The notes under the pieces are model-generated. The model was not told the origin of the DNA, did no database searches, and saw nothing but the letters and a program-made list of their open reading frames with translations. This document shows, in pieces, positions 13,833 through 22,329 of a stretch of 44,576 nucleotides of DNA. A program made the position numbers and the translations under genes. Source of the DNA: Solirubrobacteraceae bacterium (GTDB lineage Bacteria; Actinomycetota; Thermoleophilia; Solirubrobacterales; Solirubrobacteraceae); contig JADGPP010000023.1 of NCBI GenBank assembly GCA_017882375.1, positions 1-44,576 of the forward strand, given 5' to 3'. Position 1 is the first letter of the stretch. Each line of letters starts with the position of its first letter.

Positions 13833-16817
13833 TCAGCGCCTGAACTTCGCCTTCGTCGAGGCCACCGACACCGCTTCGGCCTTCGACTTGGGCAGGAAGC
13901 CGACGCGCACCTTGAAGGTGATCTGCGAACGCGCGCTCAAGGCTTTTTCGCCGTGACGCGAGAGCGGGACCTTGATCGTGTACTTGCCCGGCTTGGCGAA
14001 GCGCCGGAAGACCGTGCGCAGGTTGCGCGCTTTGACGCTCACGCGGCCGGCTGCGAACGTCTGCACCCGCAGCACCAGCTTGTGTTTGACGACGTTGTGG
14101 CTGAGGATGCGAAGTCGCGTTTTCCCCTTGCCGCCGGTGCATCCGGCGACCGCGAGGTTCGTGCTCTGTTTGACGACCGCCCCGCTCTGTGCGGTGATCG
14201 TCGTCGGCATCGTCAGCGTCTGCGTGCAGAACGACCCGCCGTTGACGGCGAGCGCCGAGTTGGGCCCCTGCGGCAGGTCGAGCACGAAGCTCGTCACGGG
14301 CACGTCGGGGATCGAGCCGAACGTCGATGTGGTGACGCCCTTCTTGATCTGCGTGGTGCCGTTGAGGATCACGCGCACGCCATCGCCTTCCAGCAGCAGG
14401 TCGAGGTCGGGGAAGGCCGCGCCGCCGTGTGAGACGAGATAGGCGGGGCCGGTCAGGTGACCGGGCAGGACCGGCGTCGTGACCGTCGCGGTGCCGACCT
14501 TGGAGCCGGCGGGGCAACTGAAGGGGTTGGCCGCGTATGTGGCTTCCGGGCAGGCTTTCTGCAGCGTCGTCAGACGCGACGGCAGCTGCTTGGGCAGCGA
14601 CGCGACGACCGAGCGGATGTTCGCCTCGTGCGCGCCCTGCAGCAGGTTCACGCGCAGGCTCGCGCCTTTGGCTTTGACCGTCGTCGGGTTCGTCGAGGCG
14701 CTCGTCGCCGCCGTGAAGGCGGGTTTGAACGGGAGCGAGCTGCAGTCGCTGACCGCGAACGGGCTGGAGAAGCTGTGCGCCGCGCCGAATGTCGAGGTCA
14801 GCGAGGTGTCGGTGGACAGGGCGCCGCAGTTGGTCGGGTTCAGCAGGAATTTGGCGTGGTTGACCAGCACGCTGATGTTGCGCAGCCTCAGCGGCACGCC
14901 CTTGAAGATCCTCGGCAGCGTGGCGGCGGCGATCACGCGCGCGCTGTGCGGGTCGACGCCGATCGACACGCGCGTGACAAGCCGGCCGAGGTCAAACGGC
15001 CCGGCCGCCGCCTCGACGGGAATCGACAGGCCGTAGGGCGCGCCGTTGTACGGGCCGGTGAGGTACACCGGGCCGCTGAACTGGTACGGGTCGCCCGACC
15101 CGGCGGTGACCGTCGCCGTGCCGATCTGGCTCGTGCTCGAGCAGCTGCCCTGCTGCGCCTGCGGTTCGCCGCACAGCGGGATCGAGGGGATTTCGCCGAC
15201 CAGCCCGGCCGGCAGCGTGCTCGTCAGCCGCGAGACGTACTGCTGGCCCTCGGCTCGTGTGAGGTTGAACGTGTAGTTGGTGTACGCGCCGGCTTTGGGC
15301 GAGCTGTCTACGGTGCCCTGGCCGATCGAGAAGGGCAGCGGCGAGGCGCAGCCGTCGGTGGCGAACGGCGTCGAGCCGGCCGCCGCCGCTCCGCCGCTGA
15401 ACGGCGTGAACACGTAGTCGGTGCTGGCGCTCCCACACGCCAGCGGGTTGGCCAGCGGCGCGTGTTCACCGCCGTTGAGCGTCAGCGTGAGCGAGCTGAA
15501 CGGCAGCTGCGGGTTGTTCGCGAAGGTGACTTCCAGGCGGCCCGTTTCCGGGTTCGGCGCGACCGAGCCCTGCAGGCGCACGGAGACGTCGAGGCTCGGC
15601 GCCTCGGCGTCGAGGTAGATCGCGTACGGCGGATCGGTGATCGCGCCGCCGGACGGGCTGGCGAGGAACACCGAGCCGACGAGCGAGTGCGGCGGCAGGT
15701 CGGTTTCGATCGCCACCGTGCCGACCTTCGAGCCCAGCGGGCAGGCGACGTCGTTGCGCGTGCCGATGCCGATCTGCGCGGCCGAGCAGGCTTCCAGGCC
15801 GTGCGCCGCCGCGGGGTTCAGCGTGAGGCCCTCAGGCAGGGTGACGTGCGCGTCTTTGATGTCGGATGTGTTGATTTCTTCGGAGCCGACCTGCTGGGGG
15901 ACCTGCACGACCGTCGTCGCGCCGTCGCCGGCGTCGGACTGCGAGGTTTCCGGCACAACGGTCGTCGAGGGCGCGAAGGGCACTTTGTCGCAGCCTTCGA
16001 CTCCCACCGGAGTGTGGGTGTCGGTGCCTGATTTTTCACCGGAAGACGATTCGACTTCCAGGTGCGAGGTCGTCGAGGCCGAGCAGACGCTGGGCAGCGT
16101 GAGGAAGTTTTTGCCGAGGACGCGGCCGTTGAAGTTCAGCTGCGACGTCAGCACCGTCAGCGGCGCTTTGATGCCGCCGGCGATTTCGCCCTGCGTCGGG
16201 ACGTTGTTGATTTCGAAGAACTCGTGGTAGTCGCCGTTCCAGTCGACGTGGCCTTCGAGGAACAGGCGCACGGGGGCGACGAGCGGGGCCAGCGGCGCTA
16301 CTTCGATGCCGAAGTACAGCGGCAGGGGCGGGCCCTGGGGAGGCTGGGGAGGCTGGACGTTGAACACGTTGCCTTCCAGCCCCGACAGCAGCGTGCGCAC
16401 GCCGGGGAGCGCTTCAGCGATCGCTTCCATTTCCGTCGTGCCGACTTTCGTGTTGCCCGGGCAGCTGCCGGCCAGGAACTGGGACTGCGCGCACTTCGGC
16501 AGGGCCTCCGGGTTGGCCGCCAGGCCCGGCGGGATGTCGACGCGAATGCGCTTCAGCGCCGCGCCTTCGGGAAAGCGCGAGCTGCCCGTTCCGGTGTGGT
16601 TGAGTTCGAATTTCGTGATGCCCCAGGGAGGGTGCCCGGCGGCCTGCGTGTAGAAGGCGCTGCGCGGGCCGCTGTATTTGCAGGAGGTCGCAAAGCAGGT
16701 TCCGGCTTCGAAGTTGTTTTCGGTCACGCCGAAGGAGGCCTGCGCGGCGGGCGCGAGCACGGCGACAGATGCGGCTGTGAGCAGCCCTGCGAGAGCGGCG
16801 CGGACGTGCGACCTCAT
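13833..16817 (-). CDS. Large secreted protein with four tandem ~210-residue modules
   Basis: A 994-residue exported protein with signal peptide (residues 1-27, cut near AQA-S). Four copies of one module start at about residues 88, 321, 527 and 735. Each begins with a strand ending in LPxGL or a variant, then a Cys, a second Cys in a GSCPG/FSCPAGS-type turn, and a strand of the KVGTATV or QIGTATV type. An LxGxVYL-type strand, beta-rich sequence and a closing Cys follow. The last 100 residues are a basic beta-rich tail (LRILSHNVVKHKLVLRVQTF and onward) without cysteines. I know of no named function; the repeats and paired cysteines suggest an extended, disulfide-stabilised surface or matrix protein. 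The 282-residue protein at 21359 looks like a one-module relative. A six-codon upstream frame overlaps the start. Confidence 0.75.
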   Translation of the reverse strand: MRSHVRAALAGLLTAASVAVLAPAAQASFGVTENNFEAGTCFATSCKYSGPRSAFYTQAAGHPPWGITKFELNHTGTGSSRFPEGAALKRIRVDIPPGLAANPEALPKCAQSQFLAGSCPGNTKVGTTEMEAIAEALPGVRTLLSGLEGNVFNVQPPQPPQGPPLPLYFGIEVAPLAPLVAPVRLFLEGHVDWNGDYHEFFEINNVPTQGEIAGGIKAPLTVLTSQLNFNGRVLGKNFLTLPSVCSASTTSHLEVESSSGEKSGTDTHTPVGVEGCDKVPFAPSTTVVPETSQSDAGDGATTVVQVPQQVGSEEINTSDIKDAHVTLPEGLTLNPAAAHGLEACSAAQIGIGTRNDVACPLGSKVGTVAIETDLPPHSLVGSVFLASPSGGAITDPPYAIYLDAEAPSLDVSVRLQGSVAPNPETGRLEVTFANNPQLPFSSLTLTLNGGEHAPLANPLACGSASTDYVFTPFSGGAAAAGSTPFATDGCASPLPFSIGQGTVDSSPKAGAYTNYTFNLTRAEGQQYVSRLTSTLPAGLVGEIPSIPLCGEPQAQQGSCSSTSQIGTATVTAGSGDPYQFSGPVYLTGPYNGAPYGLSIPVEAAAGPFDLGRLVTRVSIGVDPHSARVIAAATLPRIFKGVPLRLRNISVLVNHAKFLLNPTNCGALSTDTSLTSTFGAAHSFSSPFAVSDCSSLPFKPAFTAATSASTNPTTVKAKGASLRVNLLQGAHEANIRSVVASLPKQLPSRLTTLQKACPEATYAANPFSCPAGSKVGTATVTTPVLPGHLTGPAYLVSHGGAAFPDLDLLLEGDGVRVILNGTTQIKKGVTTSTFGSIPDVPVTSFVLDLPQGPNSALAVNGGSFCTQTLTMPTTITAQSGAVVKQSTNLAVAGCTGGKGKTRLRILSHNVVKHKLVLRVQTFAAGRVSVKARNLRTVFRRFAKPGKYTIKVPLSRHGEKALSARSQITFKVRVGFLPKSKAEAVSVASTKAKFRR

Positions 16818-16834
16818 AGCGACGTGAACCTCAT
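16814..16834 (-). CDS. Possible six-codon leader frame coupled to the 994-residue protein
   Basis: On the minus strand GGGAGG (16843-16848) lies eight bases before an ATG at 16834. This frame reads MRFTSL and its TGA overlaps the ATG of the large gene as ATGA (16814-16817). The spacing is better than that of the main start, whose nearest purine-rich site is 11 bases away. It could feed ribosomes to the main gene by termination-reinitiation, or be chance. Confidence 0.3.
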   Translation of the reverse strand: MRFTSL

Positions 16835-16960
16835 CTCTTCTACCTCCCTGTAGGACCGGACCCTCGCGGGACCCCTCGGTGCCCGGTCGGTAGCGCTTCT
16901 CCGGGCAAGGGACAGATACCCGCTTTGCGGGCCTCTACGCAACAAATGCGCATCCGTTGA

Positions 16961-16983
16961 GCGCCGGCGCCGCGCGCCGGCGC
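16961..16983 (-). terminator. GC-rich hairpin after the acyl-CoA dehydrogenase gene
   Basis: GCGCCGGCGC at 16961-16970 and again at 16974-16983 pair perfectly across a three-base loop, six bases past the stop of the minus-strand gene at 16990. A smaller hairpin, CCCGC-TTT-GCGGG, follows at 16919-16931. Together they fill most of the 172-base gap before the 994-residue protein gene. Confidence 0.55.
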
Positions 16984-16989
16984 CGCCGG

Positions 16990-18204
16990 CTACTTCTCGC
17001 GCGGTACGTAGCGCGCGAGCTCGCGCCGGGCGATCGACAGCTTGTGCACCTCGTCGGGGCCGTCGGCGAGGCGCAGCGTGCGCAGGTGAGCGTAGGCGTA
17101 GGCGAGCCCGAAGTCATCACACACGCCGCCGCCGCCGTGCACCTGGATCGCGCGGTCGAGCACCTTCAGCGCCGCGTTCGGCGCGGCGACCTTGATCGCC
17201 GAGATCTCGATCCGTGCGTGACGGTTGCCGACCGTGTCCATCAGCCACGCCGCCTTCAGCGTCAGCAGGCGCGCCATCTCGATTTCGATGCGCGACTCGG
17301 CGATCCAGTCCTGGACGTTGCCGCGCATCGCCAGCGGCTGTCCGAAGGTGACGCGCGAGACGGCGCGCCTGCACATCTGCTCGAGCGCGCGCTCCGCCGC
17401 GCCGATCGCGCGCATGCAGTGGTGGATGCGCCCCGGGCCGAGGCGCGCCTGGGCGATCATGAAGCCGTCGCCCTCCTCGGCGATCAGGTTGGAGGCCGGC
17501 ACGCGGACGTCCTTGAAGTCGACTTCCGCGTGGCCCTCCTGATCGGCGTAGCCGAACACGGACAGGTTGCGCATGACCGTAACGCCCGGCGCGTCGAGCG
17601 GCACGAGGATCTGACTCTGTTGTTTGTACGTCGGCGCGTCGGGCTGGGTCTTGCCCATCACGATCATGATCCGGCAGTTCGGGTGCATGGCGTTGGAGGT
17701 CCACCACTTGCGGCCGTTGAGCACGTAGTCATCGCCGTCGCGCTCGATCCGCAGCTCGATGTTCGTCGCGTCCGAGCTGGCCACGTCGGGCTCGGTCATC
17801 GCGAAGGCCGAGCGGATCTCGCCGTCCAGCAGCGGCGCCAGCCAACGCTCCTTCTGCTCGGGCGTGCCGAACTGATGCAGCACCTCCATGTTGCCGGTGT
17901 CGGGCGCCGAGCAGTTGCACGCCTCCGAGGCGATGTGCGAGCGCCCGAGGATCTCCGCCAGCGGCGCGTAGTCGGCGTTGGAGAGTCCGGCGCCGTGCTG
18001 CTCGTCGGGCAGGAACATGTTCCACAGCCCGGCGTCGCGGGCGCGCTTCTTCAGCTCCTCCATGATCGCCGGATGGTGGTGCGGGTCGCCGGAGTCGAGC
18101 ATCTGGCGCTCGTAGGTCTCCTCCGCCGGATAGATGTGCTCGTCCATGAACGCCGTCAGGCGCTCCTTGAACTCGGAACAGCGCTCGCTTGGCTGGAAGT
18201 CCAT
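16990..18204 (-). CDS. Acyl-CoA dehydrogenase (ACAD10/11-like branch)
   Basis: A 404-residue flavoenzyme of the acyl-CoA dehydrogenase family. The order of segments fits: an N-terminal helical domain with YPAEETYE, a middle beta domain with [17 protein letters not shown] and [12 protein letters not shown], and a C-terminal helical domain with [20 protein letters not shown] and [20 protein letters not shown]. The [12 protein letters not shown] and WWTSNAMHP wording is typical of the ACAD10/11-like branch, which in other organisms acts on unusual, branched or hydroxylated acyl chains. It should feed electrons to ETF. AAAGGAGA just before the ATG is a strong ribosome site. No ETF or CoA-ligase gene adjoins, so its acyl substrate is open. 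Confidence 0.92.
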   Translation of the reverse strand: MDFQPSERCSEFKERLTAFMDEHIYPAEETYERQMLDSGDPHHHPAIMEELKKRARDAGLWNMFLPDEQHGAGLSNADYAPLAEILGRSHIASEACNCSAPDTGNMEVLHQFGTPEQKERWLAPLLDGEIRSAFAMTEPDVASSDATNIELRIERDGDDYVLNGRKWWTSNAMHPNCRIMIVMGKTQPDAPTYKQQSQILVPLDAPGVTVMRNLSVFGYADQEGHAEVDFKDVRVPASNLIAEEGDGFMIAQARLGPGRIHHCMRAIGAAERALEQMCRRAVSRVTFGQPLAMRGNVQDWIAESRIEIEMARLLTLKAAWLMDTVGNRHARIEISAIKVAAPNAALKVLDRAIQVHGGGGVCDDFGLAYAYAHLRTLRLADGPDEVHKLSIARRELARYVPREK

Positions 18205-18302
18205 GTCTCTCCTTTGGTCCGGCGGAACACAGGGGTGTATATAGATCGACTCTGCCGCGCGCGTGGTGGGCGCTCTCGGCGACCGCTACGGTGTGCTCGT
18301 CG

Positions 18303-19886
18303 ATGGCGCAGAGAAATGCTCACGGTCAGCGCCGGTTGCCCCGTGCTCGTCGATATCTCGTGGCGCTCGCGCTCGGTCTCGGGCTGTTGGCGCTCGGCGG
18401 CTGCGGCGGCGGCGGCGCAGCGCATCGGCAGGGCAATCGCACGGGCGCTGCATCGACCGCCGCGAAGACGCTTACGCAGGCACTCGGCGCCGGCGCCCGC
18501 AGCGGGCGCCCGAACATCGTGTTCGTGCTGACCGACGACCTCGCCTGGAACCTCGTGCGCTACATGCCGCACGTCGTGCAGATGCAGCCCCGCGGGGAGA
18601 CGTTCAGCAACTACTTCGTGACCGACTCGCTGTGCTGCCCCTCGCGCGCCTCGATCCTCACCGGGCGCTTTCCGCACGACACGCGCGTGTTCGACAACAG
18701 CCCGCCCGAAGGCGGCTACGGCGTCTTTCACAAACGCGGAGAGGAGGCGGAAACGTTCGCGGTCGCACTGCAGCACGCGGGTTACCGCACGGCACTGATG
18801 GGCAAGTACCTCAACGGCTACCAACCGGGCGCGCGAGAAGGCGGGCGCAGGCCCTACGTGCCGCCCGGCTGGAGCGAGTGGGACGTCGCCGGTAACGGCT
18901 ACCCGGAGTACGGCTATCGCATGAACAGCAACGGCCGCGTGCGCGCGTACGGGTACAAGACGGCGGACTACCTGACCGGCGTGCTCGCGCGCAAGGGGCT
19001 CTCGTTCATCGACCGTTCGGCCACGCGGCGCCAGCCCTTCCTGCTGGAGCTCGCGACGTTCGCGCCGCACGCCCCGTATACGGCGGCGCCACGCGACGCG
19101 CGCGCGTTCCCCGGTCTGCGCGCGCCGCGCACGCCGGCGTTCGACACGGTCGGCAGCAACGAGCCGGCGTGGCTGAGCCACTTCGCATCGCTCGGCCCCG
19201 GCCAGATCGCATCGATCGACGCCAAGTTCCGCAAGCGCGTCCAGGCCGTGCAAGCGGTCGACCGGATGATCGCCCAGATCCAGTCCAGGCTCGCCGCCGA
19301 CGGTGTTGCGCGCGACACCTACATCGTGTTCAGCTCCGACAACGGACTGCACATGGGCGAGCACCGCCTTCGCCCGGGCAAGCTGACGGCCTTCGACACC
19401 GACATCAAGGTGCCGCTGATCGTCACCGGGCCCGGCGTGCCGGCCGCTTCAACCGTCGCGCAGCTGAGCGAGAACGTGGATCTCTGCCCGAGCTTTGAGG
19501 AACTCGCGGGCGCGCGCGTGCCGGCAGGCGTCGATGGCCACAGCCTGGTCGCGCTGCTGCATGGCCGGCATCCGGCCGGCTGGCGCAAGGAGATCCTCGT
19601 CGAGCACCACGGGCGCGTCTACGGTCGCGGCGACCCGGATCTGCCGACAAGCGGCTCGGGCAACCCACCGAGCTATGAGGCGATCAGGACGGCGCACGCT
19701 CTTTACGTCGAGTACTCCACCGGCGAACGCGAGTACTACCAGCTGCGCCGCGACCCGTTCGAGCTGAGCAACCTCGCCGATCGCCTCTCGCCCGCACGCG
19801 CGCGCAGGCTGCACCGGACGCTGGCGGGCGTCGAGCGCTGTCACGGGGCCCGCGCCTGCTGGCGCGCGCAGCGCCGCACGGCGTGA
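18303..19886 (+). CDS. Sulfatase lipoprotein (formylglycine type)
   Basis: A 527-residue secreted sulfatase. The N-terminus has Arg-rich residues, the hydrophobic run YLVALALGLGLLALGGC and so a lipobox (LGGC) for membrane anchoring. RPNIVFVLTDDLAWN gives the metal-binding Asp pair. LCCPSRASILTGR carries CxPxR, in which the first Cys is converted to formylglycine. MGKYLNGY, PFLLELATFAPHAPY and FSSDNGLHMGEHRL complete the active site. The chain resembles arylsulfatase / N-acetylglucosamine-6-sulfatase-like members. It needs a formylglycine-generating enzyme, not encoded here. The ATG at 18303 is chosen because it precedes the lipoprotein signal; an earlier in-frame start at 18189 would add 38 unlikely residues and overlap the divergent gene. 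Confidence 0.9.
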   Translation: MAQRNAHGQRRLPRARRYLVALALGLGLLALGGCGGGGAAHRQGNRTGAASTAAKTLTQALGAGARSGRPNIVFVLTDDLAWNLVRYMPHVVQMQPRGETFSNYFVTDSLCCPSRASILTGRFPHDTRVFDNSPPEGGYGVFHKRGEEAETFAVALQHAGYRTALMGKYLNGYQPGAREGGRRPYVPPGWSEWDVAGNGYPEYGYRMNSNGRVRAYGYKTADYLTGVLARKGLSFIDRSATRRQPFLLELATFAPHAPYTAAPRDARAFPGLRAPRTPAFDTVGSNEPAWLSHFASLGPGQIASIDAKFRKRVQAVQAVDRMIAQIQSRLAADGVARDTYIVFSSDNGLHMGEHRLRPGKLTAFDTDIKVPLIVTGPGVPAASTVAQLSENVDLCPSFEELAGARVPAGVDGHSLVALLHGRHPAGWRKEILVEHHGRVYGRGDPDLPTSGSGNPPSYEAIRTAHALYVEYSTGEREYYQLRRDPFELSNLADRLSPARARRLHRTLAGVERCHGARACWRAQRRTA

Positions 19887-19939
19887 GCGCCACCAGCGGC
19901 GATCACACATCCCGCGCTACGCCGCGCCAGTGCAGGTCA

Positions 19940-19945
19940 TAGGCT
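19940..19945 (+). promoter_or_regulatory. -10-like hexamer, leaderless arrangement (PurM-like gene)
   Basis: TAGGCT ends exactly six bases before the ATG at 19952 and no Shine-Dalgarno is visible. This fits leaderless transcription starting at the initiator codon. Confidence 0.4.
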
Positions 19946-19951
19946 GAACGC

Positions 19952-21070
19952 ATGAGCGACGATCGCGCGACGGCGAGCTACCGCGACGCCGGTGTCGACT
20001 ACGACGCGCTCGACGCGGGCAAGCGTCTGGCGATCGCCAAGGCGCTGTCGACCTCCGGCCTGCTCGCCGCACGCGGCGGTCGCGCGCTGGACGCCTCGCG
20101 GGGCGAGCCGGCGTTCGTGTTCGAGCTGGACGGTCGCGCGCTGGCCTTCGTCGTCGAGGGGCTGGGCACGAAGTCGATCATCGCGCGCCACGTGCTCGAG
20201 CGCCAGGGGATCAACCGCTTCGCTGACGTCGCCTACGACACGGTCGCGGCGATCCTCAACGACCTGTGCTGCGTGGGTGCCCTGCCGCTGGTCGTCAACG
20301 CCTACTTCGCGACGGGAGCCTCGGACTGGTATCGCGACGGCGCGCGCGCCGGCGCGCTGCTGGAGGGCTGGCGCAAGGCCTGCGACGACGCCGGCTGCGC
20401 GTGGGGAGGGGGGGAGTCGCCGTCCCTGCCGGGGCTCGTCGACGAGCGGGACATCGAGCTGGCGGGCGCCGCCGTCGGCGCCGTGCCGAGCGGGCGCTCG
20501 CCGATCCTCGGCGACGAGCTCGGACCGGGCGACGAGATCGTGCTCGTCGCTTCCAGCGGACTGCACGCAAACGGCGCGTCGCTCGCGCGGCTGCTGGCCG
20601 GGCGTCTGCCCGAGGGGTACGCGACCACGCTGGCGAGCGGCGCCACGCTCGGGGAGGCCCTGCTGGCGCCGTCGGTGATGTATGCGCCGCTCGTCGCCGC
20701 GGTGCTCGAGAGCGAGCTTCCACTCACGTACATCAGCCACGTGACCGGTCACGGCCTGCTGAAGCTGATGCGCCCGCCCAAGCCGCTGACCTATCGCATC
20801 GCGCGCCTGCCGCCGGTGCCCGAGGTGCTCGCCTTCCTCGCCGAGCGCGCCGGACTGGATGCGCACGCCGCCTACTCGACCTTCAACATGGGCTCGGGCT
20901 ACGCCCTGTACTGCCCGGCCGGGACGGGCGAGGCGATCGTCGGCCTCGCCTCCGAGCTCGGGTTCACCGCGCTGGTCGCCGGGCGTGTCGAGCAGGGGCC
21001 GCGACAGGTCGTGATCGAGCCCGCTGGCGTCCGTTTCGAGGACGCCGAGCTCGAGCTGTCCGCGGGTTGA
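19952..21070 (+). CDS. PurM-like (AIR synthase-related) protein
   Basis: A 372-residue protein of the PurM superfamily. It follows AIR synthase (phosphoribosylformylglycinamidine cyclo-ligase, a purine step) along its length: SYRDAGVDYDALDAGKR at the N-terminus, EGLGTKS for DGVGTK, ILNDLCCVGALPLVVNAYFA for the NDxxxxGAxPL segment, GGGESPSLPG for GGETAEMPG, then DIELAGAAVGAV and a C-terminal half with ASSGLHANGASLAR and THVTGHGLLKL-like HVTGHG. The changes in the two catalytic loops make it a divergent member. It may be the purine enzyme of this lineage or a paralogue acting on another ATP-dependent ligation. No other purine gene is nearby. It stands 65 bases after the sulfatase gene. Confidence 0.7.
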   Translation: MSDDRATASYRDAGVDYDALDAGKRLAIAKALSTSGLLAARGGRALDASRGEPAFVFELDGRALAFVVEGLGTKSIIARHVLERQGINRFADVAYDTVAAILNDLCCVGALPLVVNAYFATGASDWYRDGARAGALLEGWRKACDDAGCAWGGGESPSLPGLVDERDIELAGAAVGAVPSGRSPILGDELGPGDEIVLVASSGLHANGASLARLLAGRLPEGYATTLASGATLGEALLAPSVMYAPLVAAVLESELPLTYISHVTGHGLLKLMRPPKPLTYRIARLPPVPEVLAFLAERAGLDAHAAYSTFNMGSGYALYCPAGTGEAIVGLASELGFTALVAGRVEQGPRQVVIEPAGVRFEDAELELSAG

Positions 21071-21358
21071 CCTAACCCTCGATCACAGCGTCAGATTCGA
21101 GCCGCCGGTCGGTGGTCGATCGAGTGGTTGATATGAACGGCCGGATGCGGGTAGGTACTGCTGCAACATCGCCTGCAATCCCTTGCTCAGGGGCCCGTTG
21201 CCACTTGCAGGGATCAGCAGCGATGGATAGTGTTGTCTGAAGACGTCGCCACTGTTCCCCGGTGAGTTGCCGGGGATCTCGATATCGCCGGACCGGCAAT
21301 GGTTCCGGAGCTACCCGGATCGAGGCGGACCTGTCCATCAACAGAGGAGAGAAACCTG
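21071..21358 (+). promoter_or_regulatory. 288-base intergenic leader with stem-loops
   Basis: This gap has no convincing gene. A perfect hairpin, TCCCCGG with loop TGAGTTG and CCGGGGA, lies at 21256-21276. ATCCCT near 21178 and AGGGAT near 21213 can pair around a GC-rich loop, and smaller CCGG arms follow near 21285. GAGGAGA near 21343-21349 is the ribosome site for the gene at 21359. The stretch could be the end of the PurM-like transcript plus promoter, or a structured 5' leader of the secreted protein gene. Confidence 0.3.
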
Positions 21359-22207
21359 ATGCGCAGAGCATCCACCTGTCTGGCCTTGCTCGGCTGCCTT
21401 GCCGTACTCGGCCTTCCGGCCGCGGCCTCAGCCGCGCCCCCCACGTTCACCTTCAAAGCGAAGGCCGTGCCGATCCCCAAGCCGGGCGGCGGAACCTACC
21501 CGCACACCGGCAACATCCTCCCCTCCAAAGGCGGCCTCGGGGCGGCGCTTGAAGCCAACTTCGTGATCACCAAGGCTCCGGGGGTCGGATACGGCGCGAC
21601 GGCGCAGAACCCCGAAGGAGGCATCCCGCCGCTGGCAGCCGTCAACTTCTTCCTGCCTGCCGGCGCGAAGATCAACTCCACCGGCTTCCCGACGTGCACG
21701 GAAGCGGTGCTCAAGAACACGGGCCCGACCGGCTGCACGAAAGCAGTCGCCAGCCCCAAGGGCAACGCGCTCGGCGAAGTGACGTTCGGCGCAGAACGTG
21801 TCCCTGAGCCGGCCACGCTGCAGGCCTTCTTCGGTCCCAACAAAGGTCTGCTGTTCTACATTCAGGGCAACAGCCCGGTGTCGCTGGAATTCGTTGCACA
21901 GGGCACGTACGTCAACTCGGGCGTGGCGCCTTACGGCCTCGAGCTGAAGTCGACGGTCCCGGCGATCGCAACCGTTCCGGGCGCCGCGCTTGCCTCGACC
22001 AAAACGATCAACGTCAAGGTCGGTGCCGCGATCAAAAAGGGCAAGAAGCTGATCTCCTACGGCACGCTGCCTACTAAGTGCCCGAAGGGCGGCTTCCCGG
22101 TCAAGGCCGAACTGATCTTCGGCGGCTCCTATGGCGGCGAACGCGAATTCGGAATTCCCGCCGAAACGGTCACGCAGACCTACAAGGCGCCGTGTCCTCC
22201 GAAGTAG
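21359..22207 (+). CDS. Secreted one-module protein related to the 994-residue protein
   Basis: A 282-residue exported protein. Residues 1-29 are a signal peptide (STCLALLGCLAVLGLPAAASA). The mature part follows the pattern of one module of the four-module protein at 13833: a strand ending in FFLPAGAKI, then Cys in GFPTCTEAV, Cys in GPTGCTKAV, a GNALGEVTF strand (in place of GTATV), a GLLFYIQG strand, and late cysteines in LPTKCPKGGF and at KAPCPPK. The link is by motif order, not by strong identity. Function is unknown; four cysteines probably form disulfides outside the cell. GAGGAGA eight to ten bases before the ATG sets the start. It lies directly upstream of the mce operon, separated by a hairpin, and partial read-through is possible. 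Confidence 0.72.
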   Translation: MRRASTCLALLGCLAVLGLPAAASAAPPTFTFKAKAVPIPKPGGGTYPHTGNILPSKGGLGAALEANFVITKAPGVGYGATAQNPEGGIPPLAAVNFFLPAGAKINSTGFPTCTEAVLKNTGPTGCTKAVASPKGNALGEVTFGAERVPEPATLQAFFGPNKGLLFYIQGNSPVSLEFVAQGTYVNSGVAPYGLELKSTVPAIATVPGAALASTKTINVKVGAAIKKGKKLISYGTLPTKCPKGGFPVKAELIFGGSYGGEREFGIPAETVTQTYKAPCPPK

Positions 22208-22225
22208 GACACAGCGGAGGAGTAG

Positions 22226-22245
22226 CGCCCCGCGGGGCGTAGACT
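22226..22245 (+). promoter_or_regulatory. 14-base palindrome beside a TAGACT -10-like site before the mce operon
   Basis: CGCCCCGCGGGGCG at 22226-22239 is a perfect palindrome, followed at once by TAGACT (22240-22245), which fits TANNNT. It could be an operator and promoter of the mce operon, or simply a hairpin at the end of the previous gene, whose stop is 18 bases upstream. Confidence 0.3.
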
Positions 22246-22264
22246 CGCAAGCAGTGAGGTGGGA

Positions 22265-22298
22265 CGGGCGGCTCCATCGAATCCGGTGGGGCCGCCCG
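22265..22298 (+). terminator. Hairpin between the secreted-protein gene and the mce operon
   Basis: Arms 22265-22275 and 22288-22298 pair over 11 positions, one of them G-U, and are followed by CTCGTTGTTG. It lies 57 bases past the stop at 22207 and 31 bases before the first mce gene. If the promoter is at 22240, the hairpin would act as an attenuator in the leader rather than only as a terminator. Confidence 0.5.
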
Positions 22299-22329
22299 GC
22301 TCGTTGTTGAACGTCAAGGAAGGAAAGGG

